The notes below the pieces were generated by a model. It worked only from the letters and a program-made list of their open reading frames with translations, was not told the origin of the DNA and did not search any database. 64,000 nucleotides of DNA from a virus: IMG/VR virus record IMGVR_UViG_3300044996_000325, positions 1 through 64,000 of that record; one strand, written 5' to 3'. The translations under genes and the position numbers were made by a program. Positions 30,474-40,577 of the stretch are shown piece by piece (the first letter of the stretch is position 1; the number at the start of each line of letters is the position of its first letter).

Positions 30474-30485
30474 GGACGCCGGAAA
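30458..30485 (+). terminator. Hairpin made from a palindrome and a half-site
   Basis: TTTCCGGCGTC (30458-30468) pairs perfectly with GACGCCGGAAA (30475-30485) around a 6-base loop. It sits between the abundant tail tube gene and the tail chaperone and could lower transcription of what follows. There is no T-run. Confidence 0.6.
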
Positions 30486-30509
30486 CACCTTGAATTCTGG
30501 AGGATAAAC

Positions 30510-30905
30510 ATGTTCGAAAAGTACGCCATCGTTTCTCCCGTCACTCACACCTTTGAGAAAGACCCTGACTACTGGTGGAAGATCCGGCCCGCTCTGCTCG
30601 CTGACGAGATCGAGCTGGCGCGCTTCCTGCAGGAAGGGCGCGTCGTTATCGACGAGAAGGGCGAAAAGATCACGTTCCCGTGGTCGATCGTTGAGAGTGC
30701 CGTCTTCCAGCTGTCGACGCTCTTCGCTGGCACCAACCTGGTCGACGAAAAAGGAAAAGAGCTCCTGCCTGAGAATGCCAAGCGTGAAAAAGTCGCCGAT
30801 GTCCTCAAGACATTCCCGACCGCTGTCGTTCTCGAGCTGTGGAGTGCCCTTGGCGAAGCGGTCCCGGGCTGGGGGAACGCCTCCAACAGGTCCTCAAAAA
30901 ACTAA
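30510..30905 (+). CDS. Tail assembly chaperone, short form
   Basis: The protein has 131 residues. It precedes the tape measure gene and ends in the -1 slippery site AAAAAAC (30896-30902) immediately before its TAA. This is the lambda gpG-type chaperone that coats the tape measure during tail assembly. A fraction of ribosomes should continue in the -1 frame (see 30510..31174). Confidence 0.9.
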   Translation: MFEKYAIVSPVTHTFEKDPDYWWKIRPALLADEIELARFLQEGRVVIDEKGEKITFPWSIVESAVFQLSTLFAGTNLVDEKGKELLPENAKREKVADVLKTFPTAVVLELWSALGEAVPGWGNASNRSSKN

Positions 30906-31174
30906 AGAAGTTCTTCGACGCCGCGGGAACGAGACCTTCTGATCTCGAGGAGGTCGTCAGAGATGCAGTTGCGAATGATACAAACGATCTTGCTCTAGCG
31001 CAACTCATCGAGGCGACGGTGGCCTCCATAATCGGGCAAAGACCGATGTTTCCATCGGTGATCGAAGAACCAATCTTCTACCGCCGGTATTTCGAGAAAT
31101 GGGTGCGTGAGGCTGCCCTGGAGCAGAAGGCGATCAACAAGTTCATCCACGACGCCACCCATCCACAGGAATAG
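30510..31174 (+). CDS. Tail assembly chaperone, -1 frameshifted long form
   Basis: After slipping on A AAA AAC the ribosome resumes at 30902 (CTA AAG AAG) and reads to 31174, giving about 221 residues. The added part (KLKKFFDAAGTRPSDLEEVV...) is a second helical domain, as in the lambda gpGT product. The downstream frame has no good start of its own, which supports frameshifting. Confidence 0.88.
30896..30902 (+). promoter_or_regulatory. -1 programmed frameshift site
   Basis: AAAAAAC in the phase A AAA AAC, one of the most efficient bacterial slippery heptamers, directly followed by the zero-frame stop TAA. Confidence 0.9.
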
Positions 31175-31176
31175 AA

Positions 31177-31221
31177 AACAGCCGGCTGAAGGGATAGCCT
31201 CCGTCCCTGAAGCCGGCTGTT
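31177..31221 (+). promoter_or_regulatory. Stem-loop between chaperone and tape measure genes
   Basis: A perfect 11-bp stem (31177-31187 with 31211-31221, AACAGCCGGCT/AGCCGGCTGTT) encloses a smaller GGGA/TCCC stem. There is no T-run. It may partly terminate transcription or protect the mRNA, setting the tape measure level below that of upstream genes. Confidence 0.65.
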
Positions 31222-31236
31222 GAACAACGGGATCTC

Positions 31237-34200
31237 ATGGACTTCATTGACGAAGTAGAACACCAGCGAGATTACATGAAAGACCTCGCGGCCAGCTCTG
31301 TCAGGCTGCCGAAAGAGGTCTCTGAATTCCTCTTCGATAAGCTGCAGGGTCGTGCAGCAGATGGCCTTCTCCATCTCGAAGAGGCTTTGCCGCGTCACCC
31401 GGGAATGAATATTCCCGAGAGTGTCAAGACATACGGCGACGCTCGCGACATTCTGCTTCGTTCTGCGATCCCGCAGATCCACGATTTTGCCCTCAAAGAG
31501 ATCTCCAGGGCTGATGATCCGCGCATCTATGGCGACGCGTTCAATACGGCATTTCAGCATCTGACGGAGATTGTATCCTCGAGGAACGAGGAAGGGCTTA
31601 CGTTTTCTGGTGCCCTTGATCGGTCGTTCAATCAGTCGTCCATTGAGAACCGCAAGAGTTCTAGGCTTGCTTCGCGCGAACGCCCTCTCACCGAGGATAT
31701 GTCGTACTTCCCGCCGAGCATGTTCTCCGATCCTCGCGTTCAGGACATTGCCGCTCGAAACCGCGAAACCGTAGGCATTGTCGCCTCCAATATGTGGATG
31801 GGGACTGGTGAGGGTAAGACGCACGTTCGCGACATGTCATTCCCGGAGCTTGTCGAGAGCTATCTCACGACCGAGAACGGGTCTACCAGGCCGACGAACA
31901 TCTACACTCCCACTGGCGATCTGTACGTGAATGGTGAGCGCCAGCCATATGTGCTCGGTCCCCGTGATGGTTGGAAGCAGGTGTCGATCGGCGCCGAGAA
32001 CGTCACTGACGTTATCAATTATTGGAGCGCATCCAGAGGAAAGCCTCGCGCCGTTTTCCAGGAAGAGATATTCCAGCAGTACTCCAACGAGAAATTTGGT
32101 GGTCGCCTCGGTGTCATGTCGCGATCTCTCGAAGGAGTGAATGCTGCCGAGCTCGAGGTTCAGTACGATCAGAAGCGCGATCTGTTCATGGAGCGCGCTG
32201 GCATGGCTACTCCTGGGAAAGTAGGTCCCCGCCCGCAGGTTGGATGGGGTGCCAGCCCGTACTCCAACAACGACCCGGAGCGCTTCTGGGGACGCAAAGC
32301 AGGGGACAGCGACAGCGCCTTCTCTCCCGGCATTGAGCTTGAGTGGGGCGAGCGTGACATCAAGGCGACGATCAACTCCATCCGCAGCGGGAAATACTCG
32401 GACTGGATCATTGGTCGTACTGACAAGGGAAAGCTACGCGCCGAGCCTGGCTCTCTCAACTCTTCTGAGTTGCTGACCGATGACCAGGTCGACGCCTTCG
32501 AGCGCTTCCTCTACCACAAGCTCGAAACGACCGGTGGCTCCGGTAGCATGCCGCGCTTGTTCTATGGCGCGTACGGCGACATCGCGAATATGTCCGATGC
32601 TGGAGACGAAGTCACTGTCAATGCTTCCGTCCTTGGCAAAGGCAAGGTAAAGGTTGCCTACGGGGCATTCACGGGTGCCGGCGTCCAGAGCGAAGTATTT
32701 GCACAAGCTCAGGCGATCGAGGAATTTCGCCGCGACACCAAGACGATCACTCAGGCCATGAACGCATCTGAGCCTGATCCTCTTGCCGCATTTGATCAGC
32801 CATCTCCTGCCGGCAAAGTTGCTGCGCTGAAAGCGAGGATGGCCGCCGATCAGGTGAAGGCCGCCGAGGCGTTTGACAAGGCTCCAGAAGCAGGAGACCC
32901 TGCTACTGCGCAGGAACTCGCCGAGACCGATGGGCGCGTAATGCACCTATTCACAGCCGAGGGCAATATGGCAAAAAAGAAGCTGTCGATAAATATCGAT
33001 AACGAGAAGGCTGCCGCTGACGCGTCTGCCATCACGAACTCTGACGCATTTGCTCAGCTGCGCGCCCAGGCTGCCGCTATTCGCGAGGATAAAAGTCGCG
33101 GTATTTTTGACGACAGTATTCCTTCTGCTTCGAAAGTTATCGAGGCCAGTGGATCAAGTGCCTCTACCGGAGATGCTGTTTCTGGTATCAGTCGCGATGC
33201 CGTTGACAACAACGTCAAGCAATGGGTTGATGCCGGAAAACGCCAGGGGCCCCCGTCTACTGGGCAGGCCGCTGGTCCTGTTGCCGACGCTGTTGCCAAT
33301 TCTCGCGAACAGTACCGCAGAGGGATGTCTGGCTGGGACAGCACCTCGATCGAGAGCATGGGCCGCGATATGGCCCACGACATCGGTCCTCACGACTTCT
33401 TTGAGGAAAACCCCCTTGGGTCGCGGCGGTTTGTCCGCGGCAAGAACGGGGCTCTTGGCGTTCAGTACGCCGACAAGGATGGTAACGTCACCATCTCGGA
33501 AGGCGTTACAAAGCAGGCTCTCGAGGGCGCGAAGACCGCAATCCAGTATGCCTTCGACAAGGGCGCCGCAAATCTCAGCGCCGAAGAGCTCCCGGCGACG
33601 CTGATCAAGTATGCCGGTGAATATCTCCGGAAGGTATTCAGCTCGACCTCTCATGAAGGCGCTCAGATGCAGTCGCTGGCGACTGGTCTTGTGCGCGAGT
33701 ATAGCGCCAAGCTCTCCGATAAACTTGGCAACGGAGACAGTTCCGCCGGGTCGAGATCTTCCCTGTATGCGAGTGGCGTCGCTCGCGATCTCAAATCCCC
33801 GGAGGATGTCGCTTCGGCGATGTCCGAGGATCCTGGTCTGGCTGCGCGTGCCGAAGCTCTCGGCATGACGCCCGAGGCTATGTTCCAGTCTGGCGCCGTC
33901 TTCCGTGGCGATGGCGGCTATTACGACATGGGTGGTGGCGGGTTCGGCTCAGGCGGAATGAGTGGCCGTGGTGTCGGTGGTTACCGTGGTGGCCAGCGTG
34001 GTCGCGATGGCCTTCGTTCTCCGTACCAGGAAGATATCGGTCGTGTCATGCAGTCGCTCTTCATGGCCGGCCTTGTTTGGAATTCAACTGGCGGACAGTA
34101 CGTCGAGGCAGCCAATGCGTACGCTGGCGGCCAGGCAGATGCCATGTCCGCATATACGTTTGGCGGCGGCGGCCCTGGTGGTTCCGCTGCGGCTTATCCG

Positions 34201-36645
34201 TCGATGGCGTCTTTCTCTGCCGATCGGCTCGGACGCGTTGCCTGGGATCAGTGGGGCAGCATTCTTCAGGCCGGAACGAGGCTGACAAATAACGAAGGCC
34301 TCCTGAATGCTGGTATGGCCGGAGTTTCGGGTATTGGCGCCGGATTGATCGCTGGCTTTGGAACCTCTCAGCTTGGAGGGTGGATCACCGGGATCGGTGC
34401 GTCCGGAATATTTGGAAGTTCGTCGATTGGCATCGCTGGCGCTGGTGCAACAATTGCTGGTGCCGCCCTTCCAGTTGGCCTTGGCGTTGGTGTCGTAACT
34501 GCCGGCTATCTTGGATACCAGGGCAATCGCAGCGCGGCTCTTGAACACGCCGCCATGGGCGAGGACGTCAGTCCTCTGTCTTATACGATGGCGAGCCTTT
34601 TCAACGGCGGAGTAAACGACTTTGTTTCCGGGACGCCGACGCAAGAGCAGATGCGAGCCTCTCTCCTTGCTGGGAAGAGCGAAGTCGAAATTGCAGCCCT
34701 GAGGACGCAGGGACTGATCGACAGGACTGCCGACAGTGTAAGTGACCTCGGATATAACGCCAACGAAGCAAAGGCAATGATCGGACAGCTTTCGCAGTTC
34801 ATCGGCGGCGATAGTTCCGACACTACAGCGTATGCCGGCTTGATCATGCGCGGTGCCGCAAAACAGGGCCAGGGCGTAATGCAGCTCGCCCAGGACATTT
34901 CCGGCGTTGCTTCCGGTCGTGGTTACCTGCGCGGCACGTCTGAGTGGCGATATCTCGCCGCACAGATGTCCGACCTCTCCCTGACCGATCTGCAGGAGTT
35001 CAGTGTCGCCGAGGGCCAGCAGGCTCAACTGAACAGCTCTTGGGCGCGCAATCTGAACACCGAGAACTGGACCCGCACTGCGTACGATATCAACCAGACC
35101 GTCTTCGGCGGCCATATGACTGCGGGTCAGTCGTCAGCAATGAGCTCTCTCCTCGGGAGAGCAAGCGTGGCTGGCGTCAACGTCGACGGAAACATGGGCA
35201 TGTCATATGCCGGCATGGTCGCCTCTCTCGGAAGTATTGGGGCGATGGGTGCTGGCGATGCAGGCATGGCTCTCGCTGGATACGGAACGACATCTGCTCA
35301 GCAGGGATCGTTCTTCAACCAGGGCGCAAGTTTCTACAACTCCGCCCAGCTCGCTGGACTTCCCCCGGCGATGCTCAATCAGATGCTTGGCGGAAACCAG
35401 ATGGCACTGTCGAACCTGTCCGCATTTACCGGGACCGGTTATCAATTCTTTGACCAGAGTGGCGTCCGGGCTGGCGTCCTAACCGGTGGCAATGCGATCA
35501 TGAACTACGCTCAGGCCATTGGCATGCCATCCAATTCAAACTACAACCAGGTCCTCGACCAGGCTGGCTTTTCTGCCAATCCCGAAGCGAGAAAGGCCTA
35601 TATCGAAGGTGGCTCGATGGGCCTGAGCCAGTACTATTCTGATAAGTTGTACCAGAACCAGCTTGCTTCCATTGGCATCGGCTTCGCTCGCATCAATCAG
35701 CAGCAAAACTACCTGTGGGGCGCCGACCAGGGCGGGACGTGGGAAAACCCGACTGCCGGGTCGTCCTGGGGCATCCAGAACAGGCAGATTGCTGTTCAGT
35801 GGGAAGGTACGCAGGCACAGCAGCAGCACTCGCTTGCTTCCGAGGCCGCCCAGATCTCGTATACCCGGCAAAGCCAGGGTATTCAGTATCAGCAGTACCA
35901 GACGAACCTCTCTCAGCAGTACTGGAGCGCAGGCTTTGGCTACCAGACCAGCCTGATGCAGCGCGAGCAGTCTCGCGAAAATTACGCATTTGGAATGCAG
36001 ATGGACCAGATGCAGTTCGGCTGGGGCATCCAGGATATCGATGAGCAGATCCGCCGCTCGTCCGGTTATCAGCGCGCTCTGCTTGAGCGCCAGCGTGGCC
36101 GCATGACTACCGCTCAGAACCTGGAAGTGCAGCACAAGGAAGAGGTGCAAGACACTCAGGAGAAGCTCTGGTCGCGCCAGGACGAGGAATATCGCAAGCA
36201 GATCTCTCACATGCAGGAGATCCAGAAACTTGAGGAAAAGAACTACACCCTCATGCGTTCTCACACCGAGGAGATGTATGACCTCGGCCACAAGGAGCTT
36301 CTGCGTCAGATCGCCGAGACCAAGGAGCTTCATGAGCTTCAGATGGAGCAGCTTCGCCTCGACAGGGAGAACCAGCAGAAAAACATCGAGTTCCAGAAGG
36401 CCAGCCTTGGTATTCAGGCTGAGAGTGCACGTATCCAGAAGGAACAGTCGGATAACCAGCGCGCCACCCAGAAGATGCAGGAAACGAGCCAGGGAGCGTG
36501 GAGCAAGATTGTCAGCGACGCCGGCGCCACTGCGAAATACGTTCAGACAATGGTCAACGCGCTGAATGGTCTTCGCGTCAGTGTCTCCGTCGGCCCAAAA
36601 GGCATCACGATCAGCGGCTCTGGAACCAACAATACGATCAAGTAG
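31237..36645 (+). CDS. Tape measure protein
   Basis: The protein has 1802 residues. The N-terminal third is helical, followed by a glycine-rich stretch (residues about 895-930, GGGGFGSGGMSGRG), several hydrophobic segments near the middle (about 1020-1100), and a long charged coiled coil in the last 300 residues (QEKLWSRQDEEYRKQISHMQ). Tape measure proteins set tail length; this size predicts a tail well over 200 nm. No copy of the dispersed palindrome occurs in its 5.4 kb. Confidence 0.93.
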   Translation: MDFIDEVEHQRDYMKDLAASSVRLPKEVSEFLFDKLQGRAADGLLHLEEALPRHPGMNIPESVKTYGDARDILLRSAIPQIHDFALKEISRADDPRIYGDAFNTAFQHLTEIVSSRNEEGLTFSGALDRSFNQSSIENRKSSRLASRERPLTEDMSYFPPSMFSDPRVQDIAARNRETVGIVASNMWMGTGEGKTHVRDMSFPELVESYLTTENGSTRPTNIYTPTGDLYVNGERQPYVLGPRDGWKQVSIGAENVTDVINYWSASRGKPRAVFQEEIFQQYSNEKFGGRLGVMSRSLEGVNAAELEVQYDQKRDLFMERAGMATPGKVGPRPQVGWGASPYSNNDPERFWGRKAGDSDSAFSPGIELEWGERDIKATINSIRSGKYSDWIIGRTDKGKLRAEPGSLNSSELLTDDQVDAFERFLYHKLETTGGSGSMPRLFYGAYGDIANMSDAGDEVTVNASVLGKGKVKVAYGAFTGAGVQSEVFAQAQAIEEFRRDTKTITQAMNASEPDPLAAFDQPSPAGKVAALKARMAADQVKAAEAFDKAPEAGDPATAQELAETDGRVMHLFTAEGNMAKKKLSINIDNEKAAADASAITNSDAFAQLRAQAAAIREDKSRGIFDDSIPSASKVIEASGSSASTGDAVSGISRDAVDNNVKQWVDAGKRQGPPSTGQAAGPVADAVANSREQYRRGMSGWDSTSIESMGRDMAHDIGPHDFFEENPLGSRRFVRGKNGALGVQYADKDGNVTISEGVTKQALEGAKTAIQYAFDKGAANLSAEELPATLIKYAGEYLRKVFSSTSHEGAQMQSLATGLVREYSAKLSDKLGNGDSSAGSRSSLYASGVARDLKSPEDVASAMSEDPGLAARAEALGMTPEAMFQSGAVFRGDGGYYDMGGGGFGSGGMSGRGVGGYRGGQRGRDGLRSPYQEDIGRVMQSLFMAGLVWNSTGGQYVEAANAYAGGQADAMSAYTFGGGGPGGSAAAYPSMASFSADRLGRVAWDQWGSILQAGTRLTNNEGLLNAGMAGVSGIGAGLIAGFGTSQLGGWITGIGASGIFGSSSIGIAGAGATIAGAALPVGLGVGVVTAGYLGYQGNRSAALEHAAMGEDVSPLSYTMASLFNGGVNDFVSGTPTQEQMRASLLAGKSEVEIAALRTQGLIDRTADSVSDLGYNANEAKAMIGQLSQFIGGDSSDTTAYAGLIMRGAAKQGQGVMQLAQDISGVASGRGYLRGTSEWRYLAAQMSDLSLTDLQEFSVAEGQQAQLNSSWARNLNTENWTRTAYDINQTVFGGHMTAGQSSAMSSLLGRASVAGVNVDGNMGMSYAGMVASLGSIGAMGAGDAGMALAGYGTTSAQQGSFFNQGASFYNSAQLAGLPPAMLNQMLGGNQMALSNLSAFTGTGYQFFDQSGVRAGVLTGGNAIMNYAQAIGMPSNSNYNQVLDQAGFSANPEARKAYIEGGSMGLSQYYSDKLYQNQLASIGIGFARINQQQNYLWGADQGGTWENPTAGSSWGIQNRQIAVQWEGTQAQQQHSLASEAAQISYTRQSQGIQYQQYQTNLSQQYWSAGFGYQTSLMQREQSRENYAFGMQMDQMQFGWGIQDIDEQIRRSSGYQRALLERQRGRMTTAQNLEVQHKEEVQDTQEKLWSRQDEEYRKQISHMQEIQKLEEKNYTLMRSHTEEMYDLGHKELLRQIAETKELHELQMEQLRLDRENQQKNIEFQKASLGIQAESARIQKEQSDNQRATQKMQETSQGAWSKIVSDAGATAKYVQTMVNALNGLRVSVSVGPKGITISGSGTNNTIK

Positions 36646-36651
36646 GCAGAC

Positions 36652-37032
36652 ATGACAATGAACAATTATGTCTCGATCAATAGCAAAAATTACGCCGCAC
36701 TCAGCGCGGATTGGACCCCGCGCAGTATGGTCGCGGCGCAGATCAAACCGACGATCGGCGGGCGCCTGGATGTGATCCATGGTCCTGTTGCCCTGCGCTG
36801 CTTCGTCGGCACATTGATCGTTCCAGCGGTTGCCCCAGACACCGGCTGGGGGATCATCGATGACTTCCGGGAAACGTATGGAGCCAACCAGTCCTTCACA
36901 TTCGTCGATCACTACGGCACCGAGTTCACGGCGATCTTCAGTGGAAACATCGATGAAAAAAGCCTGACAAGCCAGTGGGACGCGAACAGCAATGAGTTCT
37001 ATGTCCCAGTCACCATCTATCTCGTATCCTAG
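36652..37032 (+). CDS. Minor tail protein
   Basis: This 126-residue beta-rich protein (HGPVALRCFVGTLIVPAVAP, FTFVDHYGTEFTAIF) follows the tape measure gene, where distal tail or tail-tip connector proteins lie. No sequence family is recognised, so the role is positional. Confidence 0.65.
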   Translation: MTMNNYVSINSKNYAALSADWTPRSMVAAQIKPTIGGRLDVIHGPVALRCFVGTLIVPAVAPDTGWGIIDDFRETYGANQSFTFVDHYGTEFTAIFSGNIDEKSLTSQWDANSNEFYVPVTIYLVS

Positions 37033-37052
37033 AACGAAGAGCCCGAAGCATA

Positions 37053-40000
37053 ATGCGCACGCTCAGCGAAGCTCTCACCAGCTCTCTCACCCTTCCGAAG
37101 AAGGTCAATGCCCGGCTCACTTTCAGACGCCGGAAACTTACCTATTCTCACCAGACAGTCTACGACAGCCTGGGTCTTTCTGACCCGGCTGCCGTGGATG
37201 TGTCCGCATACGATGGCGGCGCCCTGCGTGTTGTCAACTCTGGGAATAAGCTGTACACGCAGTTTATCTCAGACCTGTCTGATGCCGATCTCTATCCCGC
37301 CTGGACTGACACGAGCATCACGCTCTACGCCGGATCTCGCCCGGGCGTCCATGGGGAGCGCGTCTGGTATCAGAAGGTAAACGGAAAGGTGTACTACCGT
37401 GACTACTCCGCGTGGTCGACCGAAGTTGAGGTCACTCCAGCGATCGGCTACGCCGCCACCGTCGCACCTGTCGACGCCGGCGCCTATGTCTATTACCTGT
37501 CCCCAAACTGGGGAACGATCGACTTCTACACTCCCGGCGGGGTTGCCACTTCCTGGCCCGGGCGGATCTACGGCGACATTCAGACCGCACGCTACATCGA
37601 TGCCGTCACCCTGAACGGCACGGATTACATCTACGTCATGGACCGCAACGCTGGTCGCGTTGTGGAGCTGCGCCGCATCGGGTCCTCGTGGTCCTATACC
37701 AGGTATGTTGTCCCGATCGATGCGATCGACAACATCACGGGTATCACGCTTGCGTATGCCACCGTACTCGATGGGAAGGTCTTCCTGACCTGCCGGCTCT
37801 CGCATAACAGCGACAACAACGTCCCGGTCGTCATGGATGTGTTCATCAAGGGCCCGTCGAACTACACCCTCGGGCGCTGGTCGTTCATCACGACCGAGAG
37901 CGTTGGTGGCAAACTGCTCGTTCCGGGCGATGGCTCCGTGTACTATCTCGGGGTCAACTCTGTTCTCGTCTCTGACGCCACCATCGAAGTCGGCGTCGAC
38001 AACGAGGATCTCAAGTTTCAGACGTCTGATATCATCTCCCTGTCGTTTTCCGAGCGCGAGGGTGGCGGAGATGAATTTGGCGGTGAGATCGCCCATGATT
38101 ACTCGCACATGAGCCTTCTTGATGAGGTCGAGTTCGAGTTCGGCTACAACGGTGAATACGTCTCGTATGGCGTGTATACGATTGAACACACCGAGGTGAC
38201 CGGAACCTACGGCGATGCGACGCTGTCGTTTACCGCTTCCTCGCGTGGCGCTGAGGCCCTTGCAAGCCACACGCCGCACCAGAGCTACTACCTTGCCTCT
38301 CAAAGCAAGGTGAACGACCGTCCTTCCGCTCTCTCGAATGTCATTATCGCGAGTGGGCACTTTGATGGCAACCCTCTCTACAATACAAAACTGAACGAGC
38401 ATGCCGTCTTCTACACCGCCGCAGATGCGTCTCGCTCTACTGTGATCTCCGCGAAATTCAAGATCCCGGCCAGTCCGATCGTCTCTGGGAAATACGGCCT
38501 GATCGTCAACTACTATCGCGAGAGTGCGTATGACGTGGCCACGCGCCTCGGTGTCTCACAATCCACTGTCACGACGGACATGGCCCAGGATCACGGGATC
38601 GTCGCCTTGTACAGCGACGTTGAGGCCGGCGGCGTTCCTGGCTTCGGTATCTATCATTGGCACGAGAACACCTTCGACCTCCTTGGGACCGTCGAGATCG
38701 CCATTCCGGACGATACCTGGCACTGGCTGAAGCTCTCATTCATCGATGGCGTCATCGAGCTTTCTTATCGCCTGGACGCAGACGCCGAATGGGATCTTCT
38801 GCTCTCCGCCACCTACAACAATGCCGACATGCCGTGGAAGAATGACAGCTTTGGGCGTGGCGCCGTCTACCTCGAAAACGTGTCAGCACACCAGGCTTCC
38901 TGGCCGTTCTATTCTGGCGATGTCGTCGTTCCCGTCCAGGATATCTCCGCTTTCTCTGGTGCATCCACTGTCATCGTTGACGACGAGCAGATCTCCATTA
39001 CTGGCACCTCGCCTGATATCGTTGCCACCGACGAGCTCACTGTCGTCGAGGCTGCTTTTCGCAACGACAGCTTTGTCTCTTCTGGTTACGCTGTCGTATT
39101 GGACACAGATGACGACGTTCGGTCTGACGGTTACTACAACAACTGTGCCCTTGTCGTCAACTCTGGCTCCGGAACGGGCAAGGCCTTCAAGATCGTCGGG
39201 TACGATGCTGTGGCGCCGCAGAACTGGGTTCCAAGTGGTTCCTACACCGATCCCGATAAGTGGCAAGATCATGTCGGCGATCCTCTTCACGGATCCTGGC
39301 AGGCATCGAACAAGAGAAGGGCCTACGTCAGTACAGATCCCTCTGGCGTACTTGCTCCCGGCGCCAAGGTCCAGATCGTCCCGGCGTTGCTGGTTGACGA
39401 GCGAGGTGCGAACAGTACGGCGGATACCACGCACAGTGGTTCCGTTGCCTCTGTCTATTCAGCCGACCACGTGCTCTGCGACTGGGTCAATGGCTTCACC
39501 GGAGATCCGGACTACGATCTCGAAGAGCTGATCCGCTATGTCCTCGAAGTCGCCGGCTCCGATGTTTCCTTCGCTGCTTATCTCAACGGCAATGTAAGCA
39601 CGACTGGAACATGGGGCACGTCCAATTGGTACTCTGGGTCCCGCTCCTTCATCTCTCGGCTGACCCTTCCGTCCTTCTCTGATGGTGACGAGGTCGGGTG
39701 GGTGTTCCGCGCTCCTGCCGCCGGGAGTGGTTCCACCGCCGATGGGCCGACGATCGCCAGCGGATACATGGTGACCATCCAGCGCGACGGAAGCGACTAT
39801 TACGCCGTCGCACGCATCAATGTTGCCGGTGTTTGGTCGATCCTCGAGAAGGCCATGATCAACTTTGTGCCGCAAGGTACATTGCGGTGCTCTGTTCAGG
39901 ACCAGGTCTTCTCTCTCTGGGTGAACAACTACCTGGTGGCCAGTTTCTATGATGGAACCGACACAGATGGCGAATACATGGCGCTCACATCAAAGACTGC

Positions 40001-40577
40001 AAAGACCTTCTCTGCCTACTACGGAGAGCTGACGGACTTCATCTCCATGTGGGCGATCGACGCCGCTTCACAGTCTGTGAATATCCTCTCTGAGGTGATC
40101 TCGGATCGGCGTGTCTTCTTCCGAACAGAGCCTGACGGATCGATCTACTTCTATCGCCGTCGCGCCTCTGCTGGAGAGATCCCTGACATCGTCTTCGGCT
40201 TCCAGCATGGCCAGCTTACGGACGTGATAACCTGGTCGCGCGCTGAGGGCGCGAAGTTTATCGAGACTTCTGACGAGGCTCTTCTGCAGGAATTCGGCAT
40301 TCGCTACTCCGTCGTAAATACGCGCTGGGCGAAGAATGTCGACGACACCGTTCGCTGGGCGAGGTGGATGCGTGCGGATCAGTATGCGCGTTCGCGCGTG
40401 ACCATCCTTGATATTGTCCCCCACCCTGGTATTCAGGTTGGCGACTGCCTGACGGTAGATCTGCCGATCGGTACGCAGACCCTCGACGTGATGGCGCTCT
40501 CCACGTCGCTGTCTGTCACCCAGGATGGCCTCACCTTCACTCAGAACCTTCAGGGTATTGCTCATGCAAGCCTATAG
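37053..40577 (+). CDS. Large tail-tip protein
   Basis: The protein has 1174 residues. It is beta-rich with several probable lectin-like or jelly-roll segments (around 440-640 and 830-1000), consistent with a tail-tip or hub protein. Two palindrome copies fall inside, at codon 23 (TFRRRKL) and around codon 322 (KFQTSDI). The stop overlaps the next gene, whose start is 14 bases before it. Confidence 0.72.
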   Translation: MRTLSEALTSSLTLPKKVNARLTFRRRKLTYSHQTVYDSLGLSDPAAVDVSAYDGGALRVVNSGNKLYTQFISDLSDADLYPAWTDTSITLYAGSRPGVHGERVWYQKVNGKVYYRDYSAWSTEVEVTPAIGYAATVAPVDAGAYVYYLSPNWGTIDFYTPGGVATSWPGRIYGDIQTARYIDAVTLNGTDYIYVMDRNAGRVVELRRIGSSWSYTRYVVPIDAIDNITGITLAYATVLDGKVFLTCRLSHNSDNNVPVVMDVFIKGPSNYTLGRWSFITTESVGGKLLVPGDGSVYYLGVNSVLVSDATIEVGVDNEDLKFQTSDIISLSFSEREGGGDEFGGEIAHDYSHMSLLDEVEFEFGYNGEYVSYGVYTIEHTEVTGTYGDATLSFTASSRGAEALASHTPHQSYYLASQSKVNDRPSALSNVIIASGHFDGNPLYNTKLNEHAVFYTAADASRSTVISAKFKIPASPIVSGKYGLIVNYYRESAYDVATRLGVSQSTVTTDMAQDHGIVALYSDVEAGGVPGFGIYHWHENTFDLLGTVEIAIPDDTWHWLKLSFIDGVIELSYRLDADAEWDLLLSATYNNADMPWKNDSFGRGAVYLENVSAHQASWPFYSGDVVVPVQDISAFSGASTVIVDDEQISITGTSPDIVATDELTVVEAAFRNDSFVSSGYAVVLDTDDDVRSDGYYNNCALVVNSGSGTGKAFKIVGYDAVAPQNWVPSGSYTDPDKWQDHVGDPLHGSWQASNKRRAYVSTDPSGVLAPGAKVQIVPALLVDERGANSTADTTHSGSVASVYSADHVLCDWVNGFTGDPDYDLEELIRYVLEVAGSDVSFAAYLNGNVSTTGTWGTSNWYSGSRSFISRLTLPSFSDGDEVGWVFRAPAAGSGSTADGPTIASGYMVTIQRDGSDYYAVARINVAGVWSILEKAMINFVPQGTLRCSVQDQVFSLWVNNYLVASFYDGTDTDGEYMALTSKTAKTFSAYYGELTDFISMWAIDAASQSVNILSEVISDRRVFFRTEPDGSIYFYRRRASAGEIPDIVFGFQHGQLTDVITWSRAEGAKFIETSDEALLQEFGIRYSVVNTRWAKNVDDTVRWARWMRADQYARSRVTILDIVPHPGIQVGDCLTVDLPIGTQTLDVMALSTSLSVTQDGLTFTQNLQGIAHASL
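37121..37136. repeat. Dispersed palindrome, copy 14 (in CDS)
   Basis: TTTCAGACGCCGGAAA, one difference from the consensus. It encodes TFRRRKL near the N-terminus of the tail-tip protein, a frame different from most other copies. Confidence 0.9.
38016..38031. repeat. Dispersed palindrome, copy 15 (in CDS)
   Basis: TTTCAGACGTCTGATA, one difference from the consensus. It encodes FQTSD in the tail-tip protein, only 895 bases from copy 14. Confidence 0.88.
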
